A stretch of DNA of 32,484 nt from Paraburkholderia antibiotica (GCF_012927125.1 NZ_JABBFZ010000038.1:1-32484); one strand, 5' to 3'; positions 1-8,070 are shown, numbered from the stretch's first letter. Program-made: numbers and translations. Notes: generated by a model from the sequence alone, not told the origin.

Positions 1-87
1 AAGTGGCTGTGGTCATACAATCACGAGCGGCCAAACACGGCCATTGGCGGCGTACCGCCGAAACAGAAGTTGCCCATCGCGGCATGA
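1..87 (+). CDS. IS3-family transposase OrfB, C-terminal fragment
   Basis: These are 28 residues in frame from the first base to the TGA stop. The motif YNHERPN followed by PPKQKL is the conserved end of the integrase-core transposases of IS3 elements, just downstream of the catalytic glutamate region. The start and the DDE residues lie outside the window. Whether the element is intact cannot be judged here. Confidence 0.8.
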   Translation, partial: KWLWSYNHERPNTAIGGVPPKQKLPIAA

Positions 88-126
88 CCTCTACTTCTGA
101 ACTCCGTTAAAAGCGGGGGGGCTACC
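1..126 (+). mobile_element. 3' end of an IS3-family insertion sequence
   Basis: Frame 1 of the plus strand reads as the last 28 residues of an IS3-type transposase (OrfB, DDE integrase), including the typical C-terminal stretch YNHERPN..IGG.PPKQKL, and stops at TGA 85-87. After the stop comes a non-coding tail ending in a run of seven G and then CTACC at 121-126. Read on the other strand it begins GGTAGCCCC, like the terminal inverted repeat of IS3 elements. The element continues to the left of the window, so the 5' part, the other terminal repeat and the target duplication cannot be seen. The end at 126 is my estimate from where the response-regulator reading frame resumes. Confidence 0.8.
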
Positions 127-230
127 GCGACAACGGAAATCGTGCTGCTTCTTTCGAGTTCATACCGCACACCTTCCAGAATCACCGGATGGTCGTCCGC
201 GAGGATGACGCGGATCGAGGATGAGGTCAT
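127..230 (-). pseudogene. response regulator (LuxR/NarL type), N-terminal remnant cut by IS3
   Basis: The minus strand from ATG 230 encodes about 34 residues of a receiver domain: IRVILADDHPVILEGV is the first beta strand with the acidic pair (D12, D13) and the first helix of NarL/BvgA-type response regulators. After residue 34 the frame runs into the IS tail and ends in unrelated residues. The phosphoacceptor aspartate, the rest of the receiver and the DNA-binding helix-turn-helix are therefore lost, at least on this side. The DNA-binding half may survive to the left of the IS outside the window. The receiver identity is clear; the LuxR/NarL subtype is inferred from the ADDHP sequence. Confidence 0.8.
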
Positions 231-855
231 GATAGTTTTCCATAAAGATGGCCATTGGAACTATTCGGACTCCGCTGCGCATACGTGATCCGATTCCATG
301 CCGACTACCCTTCGTCACGGGCTGCATGCGCATGAACGGGCCGAGCGAAATAGGTCGTGACATTACAGACCGAAATTCGGGCCGGATACATTGCGCTCCA
401 TGTCTCATTGGACGATGACATCATGAGAAATTTAGACATAGTCATCGGCTCCGATAATAGGCATAGTCCTATAAATGTCGAATAAATTAGAAAAATCAGA
501 CTAGGACTAATACATATATATGTGAAATAGATAATTTCTTTCGATGCTGGGCGTAGACCGCTTTGAGTTCAGGTAGGAAAAATCGGCCTGTATTGCGGCT
601 TTCGCCCGCAGCAGGATGTGGGCATTAGCGAACAGCTGTTTAAAGAAAATATCTCTGGTCGCGCCGCATCGGCATAATTTGATCTATATCAAATAACATC
701 GCAACCGAACGTGATAGCCGATGACATTCAATTTCATGCGGACGGCCGAAAGCCGATCAAGAAGTTTGACCGGTCTCAAAGGGGAACTCGAGGAGCGGAT
801 TCGTCCGGTTGCGTTCCGTGCGCGGGGCAAGGTCCGAACGAATACGTAGGAGAAG
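231..855. other. gene-free, partly A/T-rich intergenic region
   Basis: No convincing reading frame was found between the truncated regulator and the BON gene. The stretch at about 480-560 is clearly richer in A/T than the surroundings, as expected of a promoter region for the regulator at 230. The short frames here on both strands have Arg/Ser-rich compositions and no ribosome-binding site or family signature. One FNR/ANR-like palindrome is listed separately. Confidence 0.5.
679..692. promoter_or_regulatory. perfect FNR/ANR (CRP-FNR family) box
   Basis: TTGAT-CTAT-ATCAA matches the consensus TTGAT-N4-ATCAA of the oxygen-sensing FNR/ANR regulators at every defined position. It is symmetric, so it gives no direction. 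The nearest starts are the truncated response regulator at 230 (minus, about 450 bp away) and nothing convincing on the plus strand. It could control the regulator through a long leader, or be left over from a lost gene. Confidence 0.55.
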
Positions 856-880
856 AAGAGCGTCGGCGTTCGACGCTCTT
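856..880 (-). terminator. hairpin terminator after the BON gene
   Basis: A perfect 10-bp stem (AAGAGCGTCG / CGACGCTCTT) with a 5-base loop lies 15 bp beyond the BON stop codon. On the minus strand it is followed by a pyrimidine-rich TTCTTCTCC tract. It fits an intrinsic terminator for the minus-strand gene. Confidence 0.75.
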
Positions 881-894
881 TCACAGAGGGAAGA

Positions 895-1281
895 CTAGTT
901 GCTGCCGCGTCCGTTGAATTCCTTGCGCACCGCGACGTGAGTGGTCACCGACTGGACGCCGGGCACACCCTTCGCGATGTTCGTCGCGAGATCGACCTGC
1001 TCGGCGGTGGTGACGCTGCCCGTCAGCGTCACCGCGCCGTTGTTCGCGCGCACGGTGACGTTGCTGGCGCGCAGCCCCTGGCTTTTCGCGGCCCTGAACG
1101 CGCGGCGTACGTCTCGAACGAGTTGCCGGTTAGCGGCCTTGATATCGCCGGTGCTCGGCGACGCGCCCTCCGCCGCCTGCGCCGTCACGTTCGATGCGGC
1201 CTGTGGTTGCGCATAGGCATTCAGGCAACCAAGCACGAGCGCTGTCGCGCCGGCCAGCTTGAGCAATTTCTGTACGTTCAT
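895..1281 (-). CDS. secreted BON-domain protein
   Basis: A 128-residue protein. Residues 1-24 form a signal peptide (positive start, hydrophobic core, AYA cleavage site before QPQA), so it should be periplasmic. A low-complexity Ala/Ser linker follows. From about residue 55 to 120 it carries one BON domain, with the typical SNVTVRANNGAVTLTGSV and VPGVQSV segments. BON domains (OsmY type) are thought to bind phospholipid or other envelope surfaces and are common in stress-induced periplasmic proteins. The ATG has a good ribosome-binding site (GGAG, six bases upstream). It lies 50 bp downstream of the MFS gene on the same strand, with a hairpin between them, and has its own terminator. The exact role is unknown. 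Confidence 0.9.
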   Translation of the reverse strand: MNVQKLLKLAGATALVLGCLNAYAQPQAASNVTAQAAEGASPSTGDIKAANRQLVRDVRRAFRAAKSQGLRASNVTVRANNGAVTLTGSVTTAEQVDLATNIAKGVPGVQSVTTHVAVRKEFNGRGSN

Positions 1282-1301
1282 TTGTTCTCCTGTCGTTTAT
1301 G

Positions 1302-1329
1302 GCCGGATGACATCAGTGATGCTTCCGGC
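1302..1329 (-). terminator. intergenic hairpin between MFS and BON genes
   Basis: GCCGGA at 1302-1307 pairs with TCCGGC at 1324-1329, and the interior CATCA-G-TGATG can pair again, giving a bulged hairpin just past the MFS stop codon. There is no clear U tract. It may attenuate read-through from the transporter gene into the BON gene, or simply separate the two transcripts. Confidence 0.35.
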
Positions 1330-1331
1330 GG

Positions 1332-2648
1332 TTAATCGGCGATGCGCTCGTCGAATACGGTCAGCGCGGCGAGACTCACGAAGCTGCACGCCGCCATATA
1401 CCAGACCGGCGCGTAGGCGCTGCCCGTCGCGCCGATCAGCCACGTCACGACGAACGGCGCGAAGCCGCCGAACAGCGTCACGCCGACGCTATAGATAATG
1501 CCGAGCGAACGCCCACGCATTTCGCGCGGAAAGCCTTCGAGCAGCAACAGAAAACCAGCCGGATTCGCGACCACCCACAGGCCGATCAGCAGCGCGACCG
1601 CGGCGAGAATCGGCAGCAGCGCCGACGCATGCAACATCAGCGTGAAGGCCGGATAAAGCACTAGCACGTTCGCGATACCCGCTGCAAACAGAATCGGTTT
1701 GCGCGACTTCAGCCTGTCGGTCAGTTTGCCGCAGAACGGCGACGCGATGGTCAGAATGAGTCCGGCGAGGCCGCTCGGCAGAAACGCCGCCGCACCCGAC
1801 ACGTGCGCAAAGCGTGTCAACCACGACGGCAGATAAAACACGAGGATGTACATCCATGACGTGCTGCCGACCATCAGCAGCGTGCCGAGCACGATCCGGC
1901 GCACGTCGTAGCGTGCCGGCGCGGTCGCGCGCTCGCTCGCATGCGGCACCGCATGCAGCGTCTCATGAAGATGACTGCGGATATACAGCCCGACCGGACC
2001 GATCAGCAGACCCAGCAGGAACGGTACGCGCCAGCCCCAACTTTCGAGCGCGGCCGGACTCAGCGCATGAGTCAGCAGCATCCCGCACAGCGCGCCAGCG
2101 AGCGCCGACGCGCCCTGGCTCGCAAGCTGCCAGCTGACCAGGTAACCGCGCGTGCCAGGCGCCGCCGACTCCATCAGAAACGTCGTCGACGCGCCCACTT
2201 CACCGCCCGCCGAAAATCCCTGAATCAGTCGGCCGACGACGATCAGCAAAGGCGCAACGACGCCAATTCGCGCGTAGGTCGGCGCGAGGCCGATGATCAC
2301 CGTGCCGAGCGCCATCATCAGAATGGTCAGCGTCATCGCAGCCTTGCGACCGCGCCGGTCCGCGTACGCGCCGATGACGATCCCGCCGATCGGCCGCACC
2401 ACGAAACCCGCGCCGAAGGTCGCGAACGACAGCAGTAGCGGCCCATGCGAACCGCTCACCGGGAAGAACAGCTTGCCGATCAGCGCCGCGAAAAAGCTGT
2501 AGACGGTGAAGTCGAAAAATTCGAGCGCGTTGCCGAGCGACGTCGCGAGAATGACTCGCCGATGCGACGACGCATGCGAAGCCGGCGACGCGTCATTCGA
2601 CGCAACCACATCGCGTGGCGCCGCTATGGGTGGGCAAGTGGTCTTCAT
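1332..2648 (-). CDS. MFS transporter, metabolite:H+ symporter (MHS) family
   Basis: A 438-residue, 12-helix inner-membrane transporter. It has the MHS hallmarks: GNALEFFDFTVYSFF in helix 1 (about 39-53), the loop motif GAYADRRGRK (93-102) after RPIGG, and GRLIQGFSAGGEVG (about 138-151). Relatives (ProP, ShiA, KgtP, citrate and dicarboxylate carriers) import organic acids or zwitterions with protons; the substrate cannot be read from the sequence. The N-terminal 30 residues are Ser/Ala/Pro-rich and polar. The ribosome-binding site before ATG 2648 is weak (GAAGAG). It is the last member of a minus-strand run with a porin and an M20 amidohydrolase, which suggests import of an amide or acylated amino acid that the hydrolase then splits. 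Confidence 0.92.
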   Translation of the reverse strand: MKTTCPPIAAPRDVVASNDASPASHASSHRRVILATSLGNALEFFDFTVYSFFAALIGKLFFPVSGSHGPLLLSFATFGAGFVVRPIGGIVIGAYADRRGRKAAMTLTILMMALGTVIIGLAPTYARIGVVAPLLIVVGRLIQGFSAGGEVGASTTFLMESAAPGTRGYLVSWQLASQGASALAGALCGMLLTHALSPAALESWGWRVPFLLGLLIGPVGLYIRSHLHETLHAVPHASERATAPARYDVRRIVLGTLLMVGSTSWMYILVFYLPSWLTRFAHVSGAAAFLPSGLAGLILTIASPFCGKLTDRLKSRKPILFAAGIANVLVLYPAFTLMLHASALLPILAAVALLIGLWVVANPAGFLLLLEGFPREMRGRSLGIIYSVGVTLFGGFAPFVVTWLIGATGSAYAPVWYMAACSFVSLAALTVFDERIAD

Positions 2649-2794
2649 GCGTATGACTCTTCAGAAGCAAAGGAAAGCGCGTGCGACGCGGCAGGCGACT
2701 GACAGGCCGGCATGCAAGCGCCGCCCCGCCTTGTCGTGCGTTAACTTAACCGCGCCTTAACTGCACCACGAGCGCACCACGAGCGCGCCTCGAC

Positions 2795-3982
2795 TCAGAG
2801 CAGGTGATAGATACCCACCGAAGCCGTCACCGGCGTGGTGCCCAGTTCAGGCGACGCCGTGCCCGTCTGCAGCGGCAGCGGATTGCTGTTCAGGATTACG
2901 CTGGAAATCCCGTAGTTGCGGATGAAACCCGCGCGCGCATACAGCGACGTGCGCTTCGACAGCGAGTAGTCGTAGCCGAGCATCACGCCAAGCGCCGAAT
3001 CCTTGGCCGGATCGCCGGTGGAGTCGCGCACACCCGACGTGTCGCGATAGACCACCGACGCGCGCACCGCATTGCGTCCCCACGGCACCGTCGCGCCGAG
3101 CACATAAGAACGCGCGATGCCGTTGCCCGCGAGTTTCGGCGCGACCTGCGCGAACGCGGCCGACAGCACGTAGCTGCCGACGTCGTAAATCGCCGACACG
3201 CCGTAGATGTCGTTGCGCACCGTCTGCAAGCCCTCGGCCGTCTCGACCTGCGAGCTCCACACGCGGTTATACGCACCCGACAGATACCACGTACCGTTCG
3301 TCCACGATGCGACCACACCCTGATTCGACGCATTCGGCGCGACGCCGGCCTGATTGTTGAACGCGTACATGAAGGTCGCGCCGAAGCCCATCACGCGCGG
3401 CGTGGTCCACGTCGCCGCGTTGCTCTCGCGCACCAGCACCTGGCTCGAACCGGGCCCGAGGTCCGCGTTATAGCCGACGCCCTTCGGGGTCTGCACCGCA
3501 CCGCCGGCGAGCCACGTGACGACCGAGTTCGTCGTCACTTCGCCGAACGGGTCGATGAATTCGGGCAGGTTCGCGGTCGGCTGCAGACCGAAGCGCAGCA
3601 CGCCCCACGTCGCCGAATTGAGGCCGACCCATGCGGCACGATCGAACAGCGTGTTGCTGGTGGCCAGCGATCCGTTGTTCGCCATGAAGCCGTTCTCGAG
3701 ATTGAATTCCGCCTTCAGGCCGCCGCCAAGGTCTTCGCGCCCGAAGAGGCCGAACTGCGACGTATGCACGCCACCGCTCTGCATCTGCCATTTCGATTTA
3801 CCGCTGACGCTCTGGAAATTCAGGCCCATGTCGACGGCGCCGTAGAGCTGGATGCCGTTCTGCTGAACCGAGCTTTCCAGCGTCGGCCACGCGGACAGCC
3901 ATTGCTGCAGATACGAGTCGGCCCACGCCGAGTGGGACATCAACGCCACAGCCGCGGCGCAAACGGTCTTTTTATATTTCAT
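2795..3982 (-). CDS. outer-membrane porin (Burkholderia OpcP/Gram-negative porin type)
   Basis: A 395-residue protein with a signal peptide (MKYKKTVCAAAVALMSHSAWA, cleavage after AWA). The N-terminal segment IQLYGAVDMGLNFQSVSG, the FGLFGREDLGGGLKAEFNLENGF loop and strand region, and YDYSLSKRTSLYARAGFIRN near the end are characteristic of trimeric 16-strand general porins of betaproteobacteria. It would let small hydrophilic solutes cross the outer membrane. The final residues are YHLL; the family usually ends in an aromatic residue, most often Phe, as an assembly signal, so the Leu end is mildly unusual. It lies 77 bp downstream of the amidohydrolase gene with a hairpin in the gap, and 146 bp before the MFS gene, suggesting one transport and catabolic unit. 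Confidence 0.93.
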   Translation of the reverse strand: MKYKKTVCAAAVALMSHSAWADSYLQQWLSAWPTLESSVQQNGIQLYGAVDMGLNFQSVSGKSKWQMQSGGVHTSQFGLFGREDLGGGLKAEFNLENGFMANNGSLATSNTLFDRAAWVGLNSATWGVLRFGLQPTANLPEFIDPFGEVTTNSVVTWLAGGAVQTPKGVGYNADLGPGSSQVLVRESNAATWTTPRVMGFGATFMYAFNNQAGVAPNASNQGVVASWTNGTWYLSGAYNRVWSSQVETAEGLQTVRNDIYGVSAIYDVGSYVLSAAFAQVAPKLAGNGIARSYVLGATVPWGRNAVRASVVYRDTSGVRDSTGDPAKDSALGVMLGYDYSLSKRTSLYARAGFIRNYGISSVILNSNPLPLQTGTASPELGTTPVTASVGIYHLL

Positions 3983-4012
3983 GTGAATCCCCGATATGGA
4001 CGTAGTCTGTCA

Positions 4013-4039
4013 GCCGATCCGGCAGCACGCCGGGTCGGC
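4013..4039 (-). promoter_or_regulatory. intercistronic hairpin between amidohydrolase and porin genes
   Basis: An 11-bp stem (GCCGATCCGGC / GCCGGGTCGGC, one wobble pair) with a 5-base loop sits between the amidohydrolase stop and the porin start. There is no U tract on either strand, so it looks more like an mRNA-stabilising or attenuating hairpin than a full terminator. It could set different expression levels for the enzyme and the porin. Confidence 0.45.
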
Positions 4040-4059
4040 GAAACGCAAATTGGCAAAGT

Positions 4060-5241
4060 TCAGGCGCTCAGGTATTGCTCGACGAGCGTGGCCCAGTAGG
4101 AGACGCCGATCGGCAGCGCCTGGTCGTTGAAGTCGTAACCGGGGTTGTGGATCATGCAACTGCCGTGACCCTCGTGACCGTTGCCGAGCGCGACGTAGCA
4201 GCCCGGCACTTTCTCGAGCATCCACGAGAAGTCCTCGCCGCCCATCATGCCCGGCGGCAGCGGCAGGATGTTCTGCGCACCGACCACCGCGGCGACCGCT
4301 TCGCGCGCGCGCTCGGTCTCTTTCGGCGTGTTCATCAGCACGCGCGTTACTCGCTGATAATCGATCTCCGCGCTCACGCCGAAGCTCCTGGCCTGACTCT
4401 CGACGATCTCGCGCAGGCGCGTCTCGATCAGTTGCTGCACGTCGGTGCTGAGCGTGCGCACGGTCAGCAGAATCGTTGCCGTATTCGGCACGACGTTGTG
4501 CGCGGTGCCGGCCTGGATCGCGCCGACAGTGAGCACCGCGGCATCGGCCGGCGGCACGTTGCGCGCGATGATCGTCTGCAGCGCCATCACGATGCTGGCA
4601 GCCGCAACCACCGGATCGCGGCTCAGATGCGGCATCGCGGCGTGCATGCCCTTGCCGGTCAGCGTGACGGTCACCAGATCCGCCGATGCCGCCATCGCGC
4701 CCTGCTGCACGATGAACATGCCAACCGGCACGCCCGGCGCGTTATGCAGCGCGTACACCGCATCGCACGGAAAGCGCTCGAACAGGCCCTCGTTCATCAT
4801 GCGCACAGCGCCGCCCTGACCTTCTTCGGCCGGCTGGAAAATCAGGTTCAGCGTGCCGTCGAAACGGCGCGTCTCCGCGAAATAACGCGCGGCGGCCAAC
4901 AGGATTGCCGTGTGGCCATCGTGGCCGCATGCGTGCATCTTGCCGTGCACCTTGCTCGCGTACGGCAAACCCGTGTCCTCGATGATCGGCAGCGCGTCCA
5001 TGTCGGCGCGAATGCCGATCGAACGCGTGCCGTTGCCCAGCTTCAGACGACCGACCACGCCCGTGCCGCCGACGCCCTCGGTCACCTCATAGCCCCAGGC
5101 CTTCAGTCTTTCGGCGGCGAGCCGGCTCGTTTCGACTTCCTCGAATCCCAGTTCCGGATGAGCATGAATGCGGCGGCGCAACTCGACGAACTCAGCCGCC
5201 TGCTCGCGAATCGCGGGATGAATATTGATGTTCTGGGACAA
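4060..5241 (-). CDS. M20 family amidohydrolase (hippurate hydrolase / N-acyl-amino-acid deacylase type)
   Basis: A 393-residue cytoplasmic metallopeptidase-fold amidohydrolase. Metal and catalytic positions of the M20D group are present: MHACGHDGHT (C105, H107), EE at 139-140, the ALHNAPG histidine H166, H200 in GMHAAMPH, and GGEDFSW (334-340) with a later H365. A bacterial dimerisation domain is expected between about 185 and 290. Such enzymes split N-acyl or N-aroyl amino acids such as hippurate, or related amides; the true substrate is unknown. The start is TTG at 5239-5241, preceded by GAGGAG about six bases upstream; I see no better ATG. It is divergent from a LysR regulator and upstream of a porin and an MFS transporter, so it probably leads an inducible uptake and hydrolysis operon. 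Confidence 0.92.
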   Translation of the reverse strand: MSQNINIHPAIREQAAEFVELRRRIHAHPELGFEEVETSRLAAERLKAWGYEVTEGVGGTGVVGRLKLGNGTRSIGIRADMDALPIIEDTGLPYASKVHGKMHACGHDGHTAILLAAARYFAETRRFDGTLNLIFQPAEEGQGGAVRMMNEGLFERFPCDAVYALHNAPGVPVGMFIVQQGAMAASADLVTVTLTGKGMHAAMPHLSRDPVVAAASIVMALQTIIARNVPPADAAVLTVGAIQAGTAHNVVPNTATILLTVRTLSTDVQQLIETRLREIVESQARSFGVSAEIDYQRVTRVLMNTPKETERAREAVAAVVGAQNILPLPPGMMGGEDFSWMLEKVPGCYVALGNGHEGHGSCMIHNPGYDFNDQALPIGVSYWATLVEQYLSA

Positions 5242-5338
5242 CGCCGTCTCCTCTGACAGACTCTCTTTTTAGATACGCGCGATCGGGCTCGGCGCGAATT
5301 GAGAGCCAGTCTACGAGAGCGGCGGCGAATAAAAACAT

Positions 5339-5389
5339 GATAAAGTTTTATCTCAATAACCGTTAGTTATAGTATTTACCCTAGGGTAA
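5339..5389. promoter_or_regulatory. LysR-type divergent operator region with three palindromes
   Basis: Three inverted repeats lie in the 155-bp gap between the amidohydrolase and the LysR gene: GATAAA-GT-TTTATC (5339-5352), ATAAC-CGTTA-GTTAT (5356-5370) and the perfect 14-bp TTACCCTAGGGTAA (5376-5389). The last ends eight bases before the LysR ATG and abuts its AAGG ribosome-binding site, which suggests autorepression. LysR proteins usually bind an upstream recognition site plus an activation site next to the target promoter, so these are the natural candidates. Confidence 0.6.
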
Positions 5390-5396
5390 TAAGGTC

Positions 5397-6293
5397 ATGG
5401 CGATCAAGCTTCATCAACTTCGCGCGCTGGTGGCCGTGGCGGATCATGGCACGATTGTCGGCGCTTCGCGTGCCTTATTTGTCAGTCAGCCGGCCGTCAC
5501 CAAAGCGATTCGCGAGCTGGAAACCGATATCGGCATGTCGCTGTTCGGTCGCAGCGTGAATGGCGTCGCGCTCACGCATGCGGGCGAATCGCTGCTACGG
5601 CATGCCCGGCTGATTGTCGGCGAACTGGGACGCGCCGAACAGCAGATGGCGATGGAGCGCGGTGCGCAGGAAGGTCGCGTGACGATCGGTGTCACGCCGC
5701 TCGCGGCGCTCACGCTGCTGCCGGATGCGTATGCGCGGTTTCGTCAGGATATGCCGCATATCACGGTGGAATTTCTCGAGTTTCACGCGACGAAACTGCA
5801 TGATCAGTTGCGCCATGGCACGATCGATTTCGCGCTCGCGGCGGCCGCGGAATCGTCCGCCGATTCGTTGATCGAATGTTCCGAACTCCTGACTTATCCG
5901 TTGGCGTTCGCGGTCCGCGCGAACGGCGCGCTCGCCAACGCGACTTCGCTCTCGGACCTGTGCGACGCCGAATGGGTGCACCCCGACACGACCGACGAAT
6001 ATCCGCAATTCGTCGCCGATCTGTTCAGCCGCCAGGGCCTGCCGGCACCGCGACGAATCACGCGCTGCACGTCGCAATCGTTGATGTACAGCCTCGCGCT
6101 CACCATCGACGCGGTGATGGCCTGGGCCTCGCACACGCTCGAGCTGGTCAACTCGACGGGGCATATGAAGAAGCTGGATTTCATCGAAACCTCGCGCGCC
6201 GCGCGGCTGCATCTGATGCAGCGCGAGGGCGCCATTCACACACGGCCGGCCGACTATTTCATTCGCTGCATTCGCAATGCCGCGATGATGTGA
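5397..6293 (+). CDS. LysR-family transcriptional regulator
   Basis: A 298-residue protein of usual LTTR length. The N-terminal winged helix-turn-helix (about residues 3-62) shows the family pattern LHQLRALVAVADHGTIVGAS and QPAVTKAIRELE. The rest is a periplasmic-binding-protein-like effector domain starting near residue 92 (GRVTIGVTPLAAL). It is divergent from the amidohydrolase, the classic LTTR layout in which the regulator controls the neighbouring operon and itself. The inducer is therefore likely to be the substrate or product of the amidohydrolase. The ATG at 5397 follows AAGG closely, and a palindrome overlaps the leader. Confidence 0.93.
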   Translation: MAIKLHQLRALVAVADHGTIVGASRALFVSQPAVTKAIRELETDIGMSLFGRSVNGVALTHAGESLLRHARLIVGELGRAEQQMAMERGAQEGRVTIGVTPLAALTLLPDAYARFRQDMPHITVEFLEFHATKLHDQLRHGTIDFALAAAAESSADSLIECSELLTYPLAFAVRANGALANATSLSDLCDAEWVHPDTTDEYPQFVADLFSRQGLPAPRRITRCTSQSLMYSLALTIDAVMAWASHTLELVNSTGHMKKLDFIETSRAARLHLMQREGAIHTRPADYFIRCIRNAAMM

Positions 6294-6311
6294 AACAAGC
6301 AGCGCGCCGCG

Positions 6312-6485
6312 CTATTTCCTGAACACCGTCCTCACGTGTACGCGGCCTTGTCTACAGCCGGCGCACACGCCGAACAGCACCAGTTGTCGTCCCGTTACGT
6401 CAAACTCGAACTGGCCGGCAACGGCACGTTGGCGTGCTTCGATTTCCTCGTCGAACTTGCTGGAAGCCGAATCGTGCGAATGTCC
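6312..6485 (-). pseudogene. Fur-family regulator, C-terminal remnant
   Basis: The minus strand ending at TAG 6312-6314 reads FDEEIEARQRAVAG, then FDVTGRQLVLFGVCAGC. This matches the end of Fur/Zur/PerR proteins: the acidic strand, the helix EIEARQ and the final GVCxxC zinc site. Upstream in this frame a TGA lies at 6486-6488 and no helix-turn-helix region can be found within the roughly 140 bp to the next gene. The DNA-binding half and the central metal-binding histidines are therefore missing. I read it as a decayed fragment. A short tail follows the CxxC, so it could have been an unusual paralogue before decay. Confidence 0.65.
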
Positions 6486-6633
6486 TCACGAATCCGGTAC
6501 TCGATGAACTGGGAGAGACAGTTCGATCAGGACGCATTCTCGCCGATGCCGAGATCGAAGCAATCCATCGCACGCGCGCCAGCGCTCCAGCCACGCGCGT
6601 GCAGATACGCTGATCGACCGCTCAGATGACGAC

Positions 6634-8070
6634 TCAAATCACAATCGTGCCCGTGGCAAGACCGGTCAGCGCGGCAATCGCTCCGCAAGCCGCTACCGCG
6701 AAGATCAACCACTCGACCTTCGAAAACACGCGCTGGCCGCGTTCCCGTTTGGCCAACACATAGAGCACGGTGCCGGGCGTATAGAGCAACGCCGACAACA
6801 TCAGAAATTTGAGGCCGCCCGCGAATAGCAAAAACGCGGTGTAAAGCGTCGCGAACATCGCGACGAAATACTCCTTGCGCAGCGCGCCGCTCAAACCGCC
6901 ACCACTCTGCGCGCTGTCGTGACGCGCGGCCTTGATGCCGTACGCGGCCACGAGGAAATAAGGAATCAGCGCCATCGAGCTGGTGAGATTGAGCATCAAC
7001 GCAAACGCGTCGGTCGACCAGTACGTGCTGATCACGAACAGCTGCACGACGGTACTGGTCAGCCAGATCGCGGCGACCGGCAATTTGCGCTCGTTCTGTT
7101 GCGAGAAGATGCGCGGCATCGTCTCGAGGCGCGCGGCGGCAAACAGCACTTCCGCGCAGATCAGCGACCACGCGAGATAAGCACCGAGAATCGACACGAT
7201 CAGGCCCGCGCTGATGAACACCACGCCGAACGGACCGAGCAGCGCGCCGAGCACGGCCGCCATCGACGGTTGCCGCATCACCGCGATGTCGGCGCGCGGC
7301 AACGTCGCGTAAGGCAACAGCGTGACCAGCACCAGCAAACATAGCACGGCCACGAAGCCGGTGATCGTCGCGACGCCGACGTCCGAGCGCTTCTTCGCAT
7401 AGCGCGAGTACACGCTCGCGCCTTCGATGCCGACGAACACGAACACGGTGACGAGCATCGTCGAGCGCACCTGAGAAAACAGGCTCGCGCCGAGCGCTTC
7501 GCCGCCTTCCCACAGATTCGCGCGGAACATGTCGATGCGAAACAGCACGAACATCATGACGATGAACAGCACGATTGGAATCACTTTCGCGACCGTGACG
7601 ATCGTGTTGATCATCGTCGCCTGCTGTACGCCGCGCAGCATCACCAGATGAAAGAGCCAGATACCGACCGACGACACGATGATCGCGATCGCCGTATTGC
7701 CGTTGCCGAATGCCGGAACGAACGCGCCGAGCGTCGACTTGATCAGCACCCAGTAGGACACGTTGCCGAAGCATCCGGCCATCCAGTAGCCGAACGCGGA
7801 TAGAAAGCCCGCATAGTCGCCGAAGCCCGCTCGCGCATAGGCGAATACGCCGGCGTCGAGCTCAGGGCGCCGCTGCGCGAGCGCCTGAAAAACGCGGGCC
7901 AACGCATACATGCCGATGCCCGCCACGCACCACGCAATGACCGCGCCGAACGGTCCGGTTACACGCGCGAAATTGCGCGGCAGCGAAAAAATCCCCGCAC
8001 CCACCATTGAACCGACGACCATCGCGGTCAATGCGGGCAACGACAGTTTTGTCTCGAGCTGGGTTGTCAT
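6634..8070 (-). CDS. arcD: ArcD-like basic amino acid antiporter (APC superfamily)
   Basis: A 478-residue membrane protein with about 12 to 13 hydrophobic helices. The first helix carries VVGSMVGAGIFSLPRNFA, the glycine-rich substrate loop of APC antiporters. RRPELDAGVFAYARAGFGDYAGF and GNVSYWVLIKSTLGAF closely follow the arginine/ornithine antiporter ArcD and its relatives. The family exchanges arginine for ornithine or similar cationic amino acids across the inner membrane. I chose ATG 8070 (MTTQLETK) because the family similarity starts there; the open frame extends upstream to 8238 with unrelated polar sequence. No arginine deiminase genes (arcABC) are nearby, so the physiological substrate is uncertain. 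A close paralogue begins at 31881. Confidence 0.9.
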   Translation of the reverse strand: MTTQLETKLSLPALTAMVVGSMVGAGIFSLPRNFARVTGPFGAVIAWCVAGIGMYALARVFQALAQRRPELDAGVFAYARAGFGDYAGFLSAFGYWMAGCFGNVSYWVLIKSTLGAFVPAFGNGNTAIAIIVSSVGIWLFHLVMLRGVQQATMINTIVTVAKVIPIVLFIVMMFVLFRIDMFRANLWEGGEALGASLFSQVRSTMLVTVFVFVGIEGASVYSRYAKKRSDVGVATITGFVAVLCLLVLVTLLPYATLPRADIAVMRQPSMAAVLGALLGPFGVVFISAGLIVSILGAYLAWSLICAEVLFAAARLETMPRIFSQQNERKLPVAAIWLTSTVVQLFVISTYWSTDAFALMLNLTSSMALIPYFLVAAYGIKAARHDSAQSGGGLSGALRKEYFVAMFATLYTAFLLFAGGLKFLMLSALLYTPGTVLYVLAKRERGQRVFSKVEWLIFAVAACGAIAALTGLATGTIVI

